64,000 nt of DNA. It comes from Chloromonas sp. AAM2 (taxonomy: Eukaryota; Chlorophyta; Chlorophyceae; Chlamydomonadales; Chlamydomonadaceae). A program made the translations under genes and the position numbers. The notes beneath the pieces were generated by a model. It searched no databases, had not been told where the DNA came from, and worked only from the letters and a program-made list of their open reading frames with translations. Below, one piece after another: positions 50,312 to 63,013 of the stretch (its first letter is position 1; each line of letters begins with the position of its first letter). Location of the stretch: assembly GCA_004335635.1 (NCBI GenBank), contig QAXH01003440.1, positions 23,663 through 87,662 on the forward strand, read 5' to 3'.

Positions 50312-50585
50312 AGAGCTTTGCATGGATGTGGGTGTCTCAGCACGTCCAGACATCGTTGAAGCTTAGCCTATGTCTTCACTGGAATCTTATGACGTCAAGT
50401 TTCCTGCCAGCTCCCAACAGCTGCGCCATGCGCTAAAGAATGAGAGAAATTGGCACCGGGATCGACAGCACGGCTTTGTGAGGTATCTGCACCACTGCTT
50501 CTGGGGCGCTGAAGAATTTCGGATTTCAAAAATCCATGCAAGCCTTGCAGCAGCACGTGCGATAACTCCCACATAAGTTTGCAGG
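50312..50585. promoter_or_regulatory. Putative bidirectional promoter, B9D2-like / NOC1
   Basis: Start codons of the two divergent genes are 274 bp apart (50311 leftward, 50586 rightward). No TATA box is evident. A 68-codon + frame from 50370 ends before 50586 and could be an upstream ORF or an untranslated exon, since TTTGCAG just before 50585 looks like an acceptor. Promoter sharing is inferred from spacing. Confidence 0.45.
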
Positions 50586-53500
50586 ATGATGCTGAATTCC
50601 AGCGATGCAATTGATCCGCCCAATGTGATTAGCACGCAAGACATGGCAAAAGAAAAGGTGGCCAAGGCTGCCGAGCCCAAGGTAGACGCCGAAGCCCTGC
50701 GCAAGGATGTGGCAGCTTTTGCCGCGCAGCTTGGCTTGGGCCCCAACTCCGCGTACAGCAATGGACTGACCGGCGATGGCGACGATTTCGCAGATTTTGC
50801 TCCCGAAGCATCTCGCAGGCGTCTGGGCGAGCCCACACCCCAGAAGCGCGAGATCAAAGGTGCTGCTGAGGAAGCTAGTGGCGATGGCAAGCGAACCCAG
50901 GCACAGGGCAAAGCAAAGCCCCCTGCAGCCACAGCCGCCGCCACAGGCAAACCCCAGTCAGCAGCAGACTTGGACAGAAAGGCTGTCAAATCCAAGCCAG
51001 GGGAAGCAACAGCAGCAGATGCCAGACAGAGTGTCAAGGCCCAGCCATCAGAGCCATCTGGCGCAGGCAGAAAAGCTGCTAAGGGAGGGGATGCGGATGC
51101 AAGTGAAGAAAGGCCAGATAACAGCACGCCTCATGAGGTTCTGACACGTGACTGGAACTTTGGCGTCGGCCCACGGCCAGGTACGTAGAGCAGCGCCCTC
51201 AATACCATGCATGCGCCATGGCCTGGCCAGAAGCACGCATGTGCATGTGCATTTGCATGCGCAGCCACCTCATGTGCCTCGGCGGCTGTGCACTTGTGTA
51301 TTGTCTGCTCATGCTCAAGTCGATGCTTGCCGCTCATTCACATGTCAGGTGCGGGTATTGCACCATGCACCCATGCCCATGCCCTACCCCATGTCCCATG
51401 CACTTCCATGTATACACGTCCAGGTGAGAAGCATGGCAAGTCTCTCCTAGGCAAAGACGAACCCTCCATCTGGCATCAGGCTGCAGCTGCCCTGCCCCCA
51501 CTCCCCGCCAGCACCCAGCAGATCTCAGATCTCGAGCTGGATCAGATCCGTGAGAAGTGTGAGGCGTTGCTGGAGGCCGAGGTGATGGCCTTTGAGCGGG
51601 ACATGGCTCGGCGCAACCCAGCTGACTTCAAGTGGCTGCAGCAGGTCAAGAAGTCAGGTACCACGGCAGACAAGGTGGCGGCCATCACACTGCAAGTCCA
51701 GGTGAGGCTACAGGGGTCAGCATCTATTATCGAATCAGTTTTCTGTCATTGGCGGTTACAGGTGAGGATTCCATGTCAGCTAAGCAATGGAACTGCTGCT
51801 CTTCCCAAGCCGTCTTGTATTCCATTAGCACAGTGCATGTCATCTTTTCATGTGCAACACAACCTCCATGCTCCAAGTTCACGTGCAGCAGCAAGGCAAG
51901 GAAGTTGCACATATCACTCACTGCGTGCTGGTGTGGCTATTAATGGGCCAGCATCCCTTACATGGGCTGGTCTGCAGCCACATTGCATGTACATCCCGCA
52001 CACTTGACTTTTGCTTGTTTGTTTGTTTGTTTGTTTGTTTGTTTGTTGCATTCAGCATCAGTTGTCTGGGGTTTGCTCGCGCAGCTCTTCAACAGTGCTA
52101 CTGTATATCAGTAGAGCTGTCACTGAACTTGGACAACATGTCTTGTGCGTGCATGACGATTGCCCTCAGCACTCAAGTCCGCCATTACTTGCACACACAC
52201 ATAGAAGCACGTCCAAGCGTACTTCAACATTGGTCCCATGGGTTTGTTGTCCACAGGAGTCTGCTCTAGCCGGCGTCAAGGGCCTGGATGTCTTGCTAGG
52301 CTGGGTGTCCCGCAGCAAAGGGGGGCGTGACCTTGTGAGGCAGGCCATTGACGCACTCCAGGAGCTGTTTCTGGCGGTTTTGCTGCCCAACCGGCGGTTA
52401 CGAACGTTGGAGCAGCAGCCCCTGGCCTCACTGCCCGAGGGGAAGGAAGGTGCCAAGTACTTGCTGTGGTGGTATCTGGAAGATCAGATCAAGGTGGGAT
52501 GCCACACAAATGCGGGTTGCGTGCAGGGGGTTGCTTGCGGGTGGTAGTGAACAAATGAAATCAGACGACGACGATTTCAGGCAGTTCTACCGGCCATGCC
52601 ATGCAAGCTAGCTAGCACAGAGCAATTGCATATGGGCGTGGAAGGTCAGGAGCCCGGCAGATAGTTATGAGGCACGTTGCACAAACATGAACCACCGTGT
52701 CCCACACAATGCATCACATGTCATTTGCATTCACGTCATGTGCAACACAACCTCCATGCTCCAAGTTCACGTGCAGCAGCAAGGCAAGGAAGTTGCACAC
52801 ATCACTCATTGCGTGCTGGTGTGGCTATCCATGGGCCAGCATCCCTTACATGGGCTGGCCTGCAGCCACACTGCATGTACAGTCATAACCCTGAAAATCG
52901 ACCGCAGAACTTTCTTAGGCAATGTGCACCTCCACGGTTGTCAATTGAAATTCTTGTTTTATACCGTGAGGCGGGGTGGTGGTGGGAATGTGACCAGAGA
53001 CGGCAACATCAGGAGCATGTTTTCATGTCCAGAGAGGATCTGACGATGTCAACGGAGCTCATGGTATCCAGCTGGACAGTTGCGGCGCATGTGTTCAGCA
53101 TATAACATGCATATGATTGCTGTGGCCAGTTGCTTAAGCCTGCGAGGCAGTTTGCAAGTCGCATCAGATGGTAAGTACACCTTGTTGTCACATCATAGGT
53201 GCGGTACAACTTGTTTATCTCTGCTCTGGAGGACTGCAGCCGTGACAATCTGGACTTCGTCAAGGAAAAGGCGATCAAGGTAGGTTGTCAAGGCAGGGAC
53301 TGACAGGTGGCAGGAGTGCAAGCGGTTGCGGACGCGACAAGGGAGTGAAGGGGCGCGAGAGAACTGGTGCATCTTGCATTTGAAGACGGTTGCTGGTTTT
53401 AATGGAAACGCAGGCAGGGGCGACATGTAGGCCATGATGAACTGTGTAGGATTGCGTAAGCTATGTGATGACGTGCAGCACTAGGACTGCGTGCATGACC

Positions 53501-56500
53501 AGTGCAAGGCACGCTTCCACCCTGTCGCTGTTCTGTAAGTAGCCATGTAATGTAAAAAAATGACTGTTTGTCCAAGTGTTCGTACACTTCATTTCACCAG
53601 ACCCATCGCATGTGCAACACAACCTCCATGCTCCAAGTTCACGTGCAGCAGCAAGGCAAGGAAGTTGCACACATCACTCATTGCGTGCTGGTGTTGCCAT
53701 CTATGGGCCAGCATCCCTTACATGGGGCTGGCCTGCAGCCGCACTGCATGTACATCACCCGTACACATGATCCTTGCTCACCCATGGCGGTGTCATTTGC
53801 ATGGTGCCCTCTCTTGTCTGCTTGGTCATATTGCAGCGCGTCACCAGGCACATTGAACCCTCTGTCCTCATTCGCATTCTTGTCCACGCCTCACACTTTT
53901 GTCCACTCACTCCTTTCTCACATCTCGCTCATTTTTGTCACACCCCTCCTGCAGGCCATGTATGACCTTCTGGTTAAGAAGCCCGAGGGCGAGGCCAAGC
54001 TGCTGACCGGTTTAGTCAACAAACTGGGCGACCCCAGCCGCAAGCTGGCCAGCAAGACGGGCTTTCTGCTCACTCAGCTGCTGCTGGCACACCCGGTCAT
54101 GAAACCAATTGTAACACGAGAGGTAGGCCAGGGGTTTGTGTAGGACCATGATCATCATTACATGTACATGGCATTCGCAGGCTGGTGCAAACCATCGCTC
54201 TGAAATGATGGCAGGGTTTAAGGATTGGATTTATTGATCCACTCCAGTGCTGAAGGTGGACTGTAGGACAGGGGGTTGGCCGAGCAGCCTGGAGACAAGC
54301 CAGGCGATTTCTCAATTTGCAAGAGATTGCTCTTGGCAAAAAGTTGCAAGGAGATGTACAGCGTCTATCATACGCATCACATTCCTGCCATATGACCTGC
54401 ATTTGCATCCACATCATGTGCAACACAACCTCCATGCTCCAAGTTCACGTGCAGCAGCAAGGCAAGGAAGTTGCACATATCACTCACTGCGTGCTGGTGT
54501 GGCTGTCCATGGGCCGGCATCCCTTACACGGGGCTGGTTTTTTTCCGCACTGCACGTACATCGCATTTGCGTGCATGCTCACCTGTGTGCCGGCAACAAC
54601 GTGCACAGAGCAGTTGCGGTTGATCTGCTGTGTGCCCGTCCATTTGGAGTGTGCCGCTTCAGTTGTAAGCCACTTTTGCATGCTGTCGTGTCAAGTTGTG
54701 ATGTTGTTGCTGGTCAATGCGTCTGATTTGTGGCGACCGGTCGTCGTGTCGAGCAATTCGTGGCGTTGCGTATGCAGTCACCTCTGTCCGTATGTCATGC
54801 CTGGTTGTTTTCAGGTAGAGCGGTTCATCTTCCGTCCCGGGCTGCAGGACCGAGCGCGCTACTACTCGGTGGTATTCCTCAACCAACTGCCACTGTCGCA
54901 CAAGGTAAGGTCAGGGAAAATCGCCAGGAAGGAGATTGCAGTGCTTGACAGTACGGCCATGCATACCAAAGGAGCCGTGAGGCCATGCATCAGGAGACAT
55001 GAGGCCATGCATGAGGAGACATGAGACCATGCATAAGGAGACAAAAGGCCAACGGAACCCACAGTGAAAACTGCGCTGGATTTACGTTGCCCAATCCTAT
55101 GGTGGTCCTGACGTATCCGTGTCTGCCCAATGCTGTGCACAGAAGTTACAAGCTATGCGTAGGCGAGTAGTAGTGCTTGAAGACATGGCCATGCATAGAA
55201 AAGAAGGCATGTATAGCTAGAAAAGCAGTCGGGCGCCCTCGAACATGGCGTGTGTTTGGTCATGGCGTGTTTTTGGTCATGGCTATTGTGTATGGTGGAA
55301 TAATGCATTCACCACGTGTGTTGTTGTTGTCTTTCTACGTCCGTGCAATGCGCAGAAGGGATGTGTCCCGCAACTCAGAATGTGTCCCGCAACTTCATTA
55401 CGCGTGTTGTTGTTTGCGTCTTACAACACGTGTGTTATGCATTGTGTGCAGGAGAGTGAGGGCGGCCCTGAGTTGGCCAAGAAGCTCGTTGACATCTACT
55501 TCACGCTGTTCCGGCTGGTGGTGGGCGGCAGCATCGGCAGGGCCGCCGAGACACGCAAGGCGCAGGTGAGAGGGAGACGGGCACGGCACATCGCATGACT
55601 GACTTGCTCAGCATGTTCACGGCCATGTGCAAGACCTCAAGTGTGCAGCTGTCGAGTATGGCGTTGATGGTAGTTCTGGCACATTGTAGTCCCTCTGCTT
55701 GGCACAGGTGGCGGGGGCACGCAAGGCGCAGGTGGGAGAGCAGGGGCACACAAGTCGTAGTACACGGTGCATCGATTCATAATCCTTGCACACAAGACCC
55801 GGTCAATGTCTCAGCATGGTGATGGCTTTGCGCATGAGCTTGCTACGGAGGGCCTGGGACCGCTTCTTTTTTGCTTTGTGCTGTTGTATTTCACCTCGGC
55901 AGCGTGGGGAAAATGCTCCTGATGTAAAGCGATACCCACACACATGGTACAGGAGGACAAGGCAAGCCCAAGGGAAGTGCGGCAGCCATAATGCACAACG
56001 GGATACCACGTAAAAATCGTTTCCTTTCTGATGTGCAAGCAGTTGATAGATAAACACAGGTTATTCAAGCCTGTTCTTGCCACACCTGGCACCGCTCATT
56101 CTCGCAACATGTCTCAGCATGCTAGCCCATCCTTGCCCCCTCCCCCGGGACTATCAGGGCACTCCCTATTCTCGTTAGGGAACTGGGCCCGACCTATCCC
56201 GGGCACATCCACCCTGCATGGACACACATGGCTGAGTGGGCTAAACACACTGGCCTCTCTGTTGCTGTTCTACAGGTATATCTCATCATATCCTGCTGTC
56301 TTACAGGCATATTGTAATTTCAAACTCTGATGTCAATCATAAAAATTAGTAGGTGAGAAGACCAAGATTTGTGGCTAGATTGGACACACTTGACCAACAT
56401 GATACCTAAACCACCACACCGCCTGCCTGCATGCAGTGAATTCTGCATTGCAGTGGTTCCTATTTCACGAGCGCGCTCTTTTACTGCTCCATTGTCTGCT

Positions 56501-59500
56501 GTGCACATGCCTGTCACTTTGCTGCATGACTTCCATTCCTTCTTGTGATCATTTTCACGAACCCCTCCCATGTGCAACACAACCTCCATGCTCCAAGTTC
56601 ACGTGCAGCAGCAAGGCAAGGAAGTTGCACACATCACTCATTGCGTGCTGGTGTGGCTATCTATGGGCCAGCATCCCTTGCATGGGCTGGCCTGCAGCCG
56701 CACGGCATGTACATTCCAAGTTCACTTATGACTCTCGCACGTACTCAACTCATATCCTGGCAGTCATGTGCATGGCCAGAGCTGGGTAACGTGACTGTCA
56801 AAGCTGGGTTTTGCCACCACCCTTTTATGCACAACCAGCTGTGCTGTGTACAAGTAGAGAACAGCCCACCTCGTCAAGTTAGACAGACCGCATGCCACCC
56901 TAATCGGAACACAGGGACGCGCTGCGCTACAACAGAGTGCGAAAAGCCATGTCATGTGCAAAGGGATGCAGCGGTCTGGCAACCAGCCGAAGATTGGCAA
57001 TGGCAACGTGTTGGCCTTCCTTGGCCTTCCTAACCTGTCTGCTTGGCCTGTGCAAAATTATTTATGGAAGTTGTGGTCTTACTTCCGTAGATTGCATGAA
57101 CATGCGTACATTCACAATCCATAGTTTGGCATCATGGCAGGCCATGGTCGTACAATCAGCATGCTGTGATGAGCCCTGGGGCTTTTGTCATTTTCCATCC
57201 CCCCGGGACTATCAGGGCACTCCCTATTCTCGTTAGGGAACTGGGCCCGACCTATCCTGGGCATATCCACCCTGCATGGACACACATGGCTGAGTGGGCC
57301 ACACACACTGGCCCCTCTGCTGCTGCCCTACAGGAATATTGTATCACACTCTCTGACAACAACCTCCACAACGGAAATGATGCCACAACCAACTGATTTG
57401 GCACATGCTCAACCAACTGACAAGGATCCGCACCATCAACTGATGGGCGGTGTGGTTCTGACATGTCATCGGCTGAAATCTGCAAGCGAAACAAAAAATC
57501 TGCTTCCGTTTACATGCAGTGTGCGAATGCCATGTGATGGCCATGACTGACAGCAGCGTCATGCAAGCCCCGCAAGTGCCGTTACCATGCCACGCCATGT
57601 GTCACGTGCCGCACAGGAGGAGCGTTACCGCAAGGAGCGGGCAGCGTACCTGAGAGCCAAGCAGAAGGCCGAGTCAGGAGCGAGGCATGCGGCGGGCGGC
57701 GGCAGGCACGCAGCACATGCAGCCAATGCGGGCATGAAGGATGCAGCGCGGAGCAAACCGCTCAAGAAACCGAAAAAGCCTGAGCTAGCCGTGGTGAGCG
57801 AGGGCGGCAGTGGTTCAAGATGATGCAGGCTGTGGTTCAATAATGATAGAGCTCATGGAACCAGGTTAACCCCATTAGCTGTCTGACCATCGTTATGTTC
57901 CCAGACGTTCGAACCTGATTTCCTTATCCCATGCCACTTGTGTGTTTCTATTCCTGCTCGGCTTGCTCTCCAGCCTGAGGAGATGGACGCCAGGCTGTTA
58001 TCTGCACTCATCACCGGCGTCAGGAGAGCCTTCCCGTTCGTGGATGCCAAGGTGCGCACTGACTGGACAATCAGTCCGTAGCACATGGTAACACATAGCT
58101 GGCAAGCACTGGCCACAGCACCCACACCAATCCAACAACAGCAACCATCGCCGGAGATCACAAGCCCAGAGCTTGGATCCGGTGGGCGCTTGGGCGTTGC
58201 ACTACCCGCCCTGCTCGTTGTTCGGTTGCCACTGCCATTGGGAAGCTAGCTAGTTGAATGTTCAATGCATCGTGCAGCGCTCCACTGTTGCAAAACACAT
58301 TGATTGCAACCGCCCCTGACTAGCTAACCAACCAACCAACCACTGCTGTTGCAACTGCTGTCGCATGTTCAGGAGGTGGAGCCTCTGTTGGATCAGCAGT
58401 CGCAGCAGCTGTTCAAGCTCGTGCACACAGCGCCCTTCTCCGTGGGAGTGCAGGTGTGAGAGAACATGGCGTGCAAATTGATAGGGCATGGAGACACAGG
58501 GTCGCACTCAACATGAGTCACTGCTACGAGACCTGGTCCGCTGCTCCATTGGCCCTCCCATACTTTTCCGCTTTGGTTTCAGAACAGCTTAAGACTAGCG
58601 TTACAACAAGAGCAAGTGCTGCTCCACCGGACATCCCACGATGGCCTGAATACATAATAGCAAACAGCACGCAAGTCAATTATGGATACAGCAGGAAGTC
58701 ACTGCCAACAGATGCAACTATGTCACTGCCATGCTCACCCCTACAGGCATTGATGCTGATGTGGCAGCTGTTATCGTCCAAGGATACGGTCAGCGACCGT
58801 TTCTACCGTGCGCTTTATGCCACGCTGGCACATGATGCGTTGCCACTGTCCACCAAGGCGCCAATGTTCCTGGGCTTGCTGTATAAGGTGAAAACAAAGA
58901 GAGCCTTTCGGTGTGTCAGGGCCTGGCGGCTGGGCCGGAGAACCTGGGAGCAGGTTAGGAGAAAGAAACGGTTTTGTCATTCAGCACCTGAGATACTTCC
59001 TGCTGCCACAAGCTGCCAGGTCACTGATCTGACCAACGGACAACAGTATCTGGGGTTGGCAGATACTTAGTTCAAGGGACAAGCACAACAAGCTACTGTG
59101 GGACTCTCAACCATGCAGCCATGACCATAACTGGGTTGCATCGTTGGCTCATGCGGACTGGAGTAAAAGTGTAGCCAGGACGTCACTCTGCCAGCATATC
59201 CATGCAGATACCCATCCTTGCACTCGTGAGCCATACATGAAGGGACAGGCCCATGAACGTTGAGCTCCTAGCTCAGTCGCAGAGCCTACCTCAACTGTGT
59301 CACTCGCGAATAGAGTCTCAAGCACCTACAACATGCATCCTGTTTGTCACACTTTGTAGGCCATGAAGGCTGACACGAGCACCAAGCGCTGTGCAGCCTT
59401 CGCCAAGCGCCTGCTGCAAACCGCCGCCGTTGCCCCGGCCGCCTACGCCTGCGCCGCCCTGCTGCTGCTGTCAGAGGTTCTGAAGGCCCAGCCCGCCCTG

Positions 59501-62460
59501 TGGACTGGCGTGCTGCAGCCGGAAGATACAGCCGTGCCCTTGGCGGGAGCGGGAATGACGGGAGCGGGAGCGGGGCCGCGGGCAATGAATGTAGATGATG
59601 ATGACGGGGATGAAGTATTCAGAGACGTGGAAGACAGTGAAGAAGAAGGGGAGGGAGAAGAGGCCAAGGCTGGGGCAAATGGTAAGGCAGCAGCAGCGGT
59701 CAACGGTGCGAAAGCGGGAATTGCAGCGCGAGCGGCAGCGGGAGCAGGAGCGGGGATGTTGACGGGCGGGGATGGGGAGCGGATGGCGTCCGGGGCGGCG
59801 GCTAGTGGCAGCGGGAAGGAGTGGCCGCGACAAGGGTATTATGACATGCACAAAAGGTGAATGAGATGACAATGGAGGCATGCAATGACGCATTGGCTGT
59901 TTGGCTAGGAGACACAGGAAGAGGTTGTTGCTGTTGCTGAGCTGTACTCACCCTGCATTGCAACTGCAAAATTGCAGGCAAAGTTGAGCTCGATGCATCA
60001 GCTTCAACCTGGTCAGCAAGCCACAGTCCTGTGACGCCTACCCCGATTGCCTGCAGGGAGCCACAGTACGCCTTCGCTGAGCGTTCCTGTTGGTGGGAGC
60101 TGGGCCTCCTGTCCGCCCACTCGCACCCCAGCGTGGCCGCCTTTGCGCGCACCCTGCTGGTGGGGCAGCACGTGGCGTACGCAGGCGACCCCCTCAGGGA
60201 GTTTGCACTGGCGGCCTTCCTCGACAAGTTTATTGCCAAGAAACCCAAGGTGTGTGGGGACGGGTCTGCCAGCCTGAAGTTCATTGCCTGAGGTGTGTTG
60301 GAGTGGCTCTACCTGCACAGCCTATGTGTCTGGGCGGGCCACTTTGATTAGCTGGCTGTGATTACCCACAGCATGGGATTGGGAGCTGGGCAATCCTTAC
60401 TGGGCAGTGCCCATGCGGGGCTCTGTGGGTGAACTCGTTATGCATCCGTGCTGGGTTTATGGGTGTGCTGGAAGTGGTGTGGGTTGTATCGGACCTTGCT
60501 TGCTGTTGACCTGTTTGCAAGTTGACCTGTGCAAGTTGACCTGTGCAAGTGTTACAGCAGCTAGCTGAGATTGTTCGCACTGAGCTTCGTTTTGCGTTAA
60601 TTCGTTTTGTTTGCGGTCATGATGCACCTTGTTGAGTCCACATGGACAGTGCCCAGCAAATCGGCTCACGTCCAGTCTGCATTGTTCATTTAGTGCCATT
60701 GGTTCCAGCAACCAACCAATTGTCACAAGCAAAACTAATCTGACTGTTCATCGCATGCTGCAGTCCAAGATCCGCGGTGCATCCGCCATGCAACCGGTGT
60801 CTGCTGCGGTGGCGGCCGGAGGGCCCGAGTCCAAGGCGGGAGTTGTGGTGGGCAGCGACACGTTCACGGCCCTAGCTGAGTCTCAAGTGCAGCCGGTGAG
60901 AGATGCAAGACAGACAGGAAGCCAGAGAGGAAGCAAGAGAGAGAAAACAAGAGAGGAAGCAAGAGAGGAAGCAGGACAGAGAGGAAGCAAGAGAGTAGCA
61001 GGACAGAGAGAGGAAGTCAGTGCAGATCAGGATTCATGTCATGGAGGATTGTGTCAGATGCCAGCAATCCGTGAGCGGGAAGGAGGGGCCAGTGGTTCTC
61101 TCTCTGAAAGCACGGGAAGCAAGGGGGAGGCGAGAACGCGAGCGAGGCATGGCCAGGAGTTGTGACGGTTCAACGGCAAGCATCTGGGATCAGCGTGCTT
61201 GCCCGTTGCTAACATCATGTGGGTCTGATGGCCAACCGATTGCAGGACGAGGTCTTCTTCCATCGCTTCTACAGCCTCCAAACCGTTCGGGCGCGGCGCG
61301 AGGCTGCCAAAGCCGCCCGCGCGGCCCGCAAGGGTAAGGGCGAGGGCAGCGACGAGGAGGCGAGCGAGGAGGAGGCCGCGGAGAAGCTGATGAGCGAAGA
61401 GGACGATGAGGAAGCGGATGCGTTCTTGGAAAAACAAGAAGGGGTGAGTCATCGGGGGCATGCAGGGAGGCACAGTCCGGCCTTCATCGCTGTGCGTTGT
61501 CTTCCCGGCTGCCCAGCTGAACGACGGCTAATACTAGATACTTTTCATGTTGTTCGAGGCGAGGTGAGTTGCAGGGGTATCAGTTGACAGAGTCGTCGGG
61601 GAGATGAGGCACTGGGTCGCCCTTGACTTTGACTTTGCCTCAGAGTTGTTTGGCATGGCATATGTTTGTTTGAACGGCGCTTTCAAACTCTGCTTCACAT
61701 CAACCTGGATCTTTGGAACATGACATGGTCTCCCGGATGGGCTCGTGCTGTCCTGTCGGTTAACCGGAGACTGACTGCGTCTCTTGCATGCGCTTGTGCG
61801 TGTCTCAGGGTGTGGACGATGGCTTGGGCGATCCGGACATGGGCTTCGACTACGACAGTCTGGTGGAGGCCATGGAAGGTCGCGAAGAGCTCGGCGGTGC
61901 TGAAGAAACCGACGAAGAAGAGGGGGAAGGTGGCGATGAGGAGATGGAAGGCAGCGACGATGAGGCAGCTGAAAGCGAAGAAGAAGAAGAGGAAGAAGAA
62001 GAAAAGGCTAGCAAACGAACCCGGCAACAGAACGGGCGCGGTCCAAGAACGGAAGCTGATCTGTCCGCTGCTGCTGACGTGTCTGATCTAGAGGACAGTG
62101 GAGATGACGAGGAGGAAGAGTACGTTATGGCGGATGAGCATGTGCTGAAGGAGAAGGCGCGGAAGCGGAAAGCTGGCAAGGGTCGGAAGGCAGGCGGAGG
62201 CGATGAGGGAGAGGAGCCAGGTGTGTAGGACATTCAAGGAGGTTAGGCCTCCCGAGTATGTAGGAATAAGATCAGCTAGGCAGCATTGGGGGATGGCAAG
62301 GGAATGACAAAGGAGTGACAAGGGAATGCACTTGTAATTTTTCCGATCGATTTTCAACAGCATGTATTTACCCTCCTGTACTGAGGTGGCTCATCTACAA
62401 ACGTTGCTATCAACAAGCGCTTAACCGTGCTTGATATTGAGCTGATTCAGAGTGTTGCAC

Positions 62461-62507
<47 letters not shown>

Positions 62508-62966
62508 GTGCATGTATGTGTGCAGGTGATGTTGATGTGGATGAGATGGGCACCGGGATCCTGGATTTGCCCAGTCCCAGTGAGAGTGAGAGTGAGGATC
62601 AGAGTGAGAGCGAGGCAGGCGAGGAGGAGGCAGATGGCGCTGCCCCACACAAGGCATCACGTCACAAGAAGCTCAACCTCAAAGCCAAGACCTTTGACTT
62701 CAGCGATGATGGGGAAGAAGAAGAGGGTGGAGAGCAGGAGGGGGAGGAGGAAGACGGTGGATTGGGCAGCGAGGATGATATCAGTGGGGATGAAGGGTGA
62801 GTGGACAAGTGTTTGACAAGCAACGGTTGTAGTTGCTTGCAGAAAACAGAGTCTATTAGCTGGCACGTGGTGGGGCATGCTTGGCTGCTTTGCCTGCACC
62901 CGACAAGCAACCGGTCATGGAGGGATTGTGACTGGAAGCTGGGTACCATGCATGCTTTTCATCATC

Positions 62967-63013
<47 letters not shown>

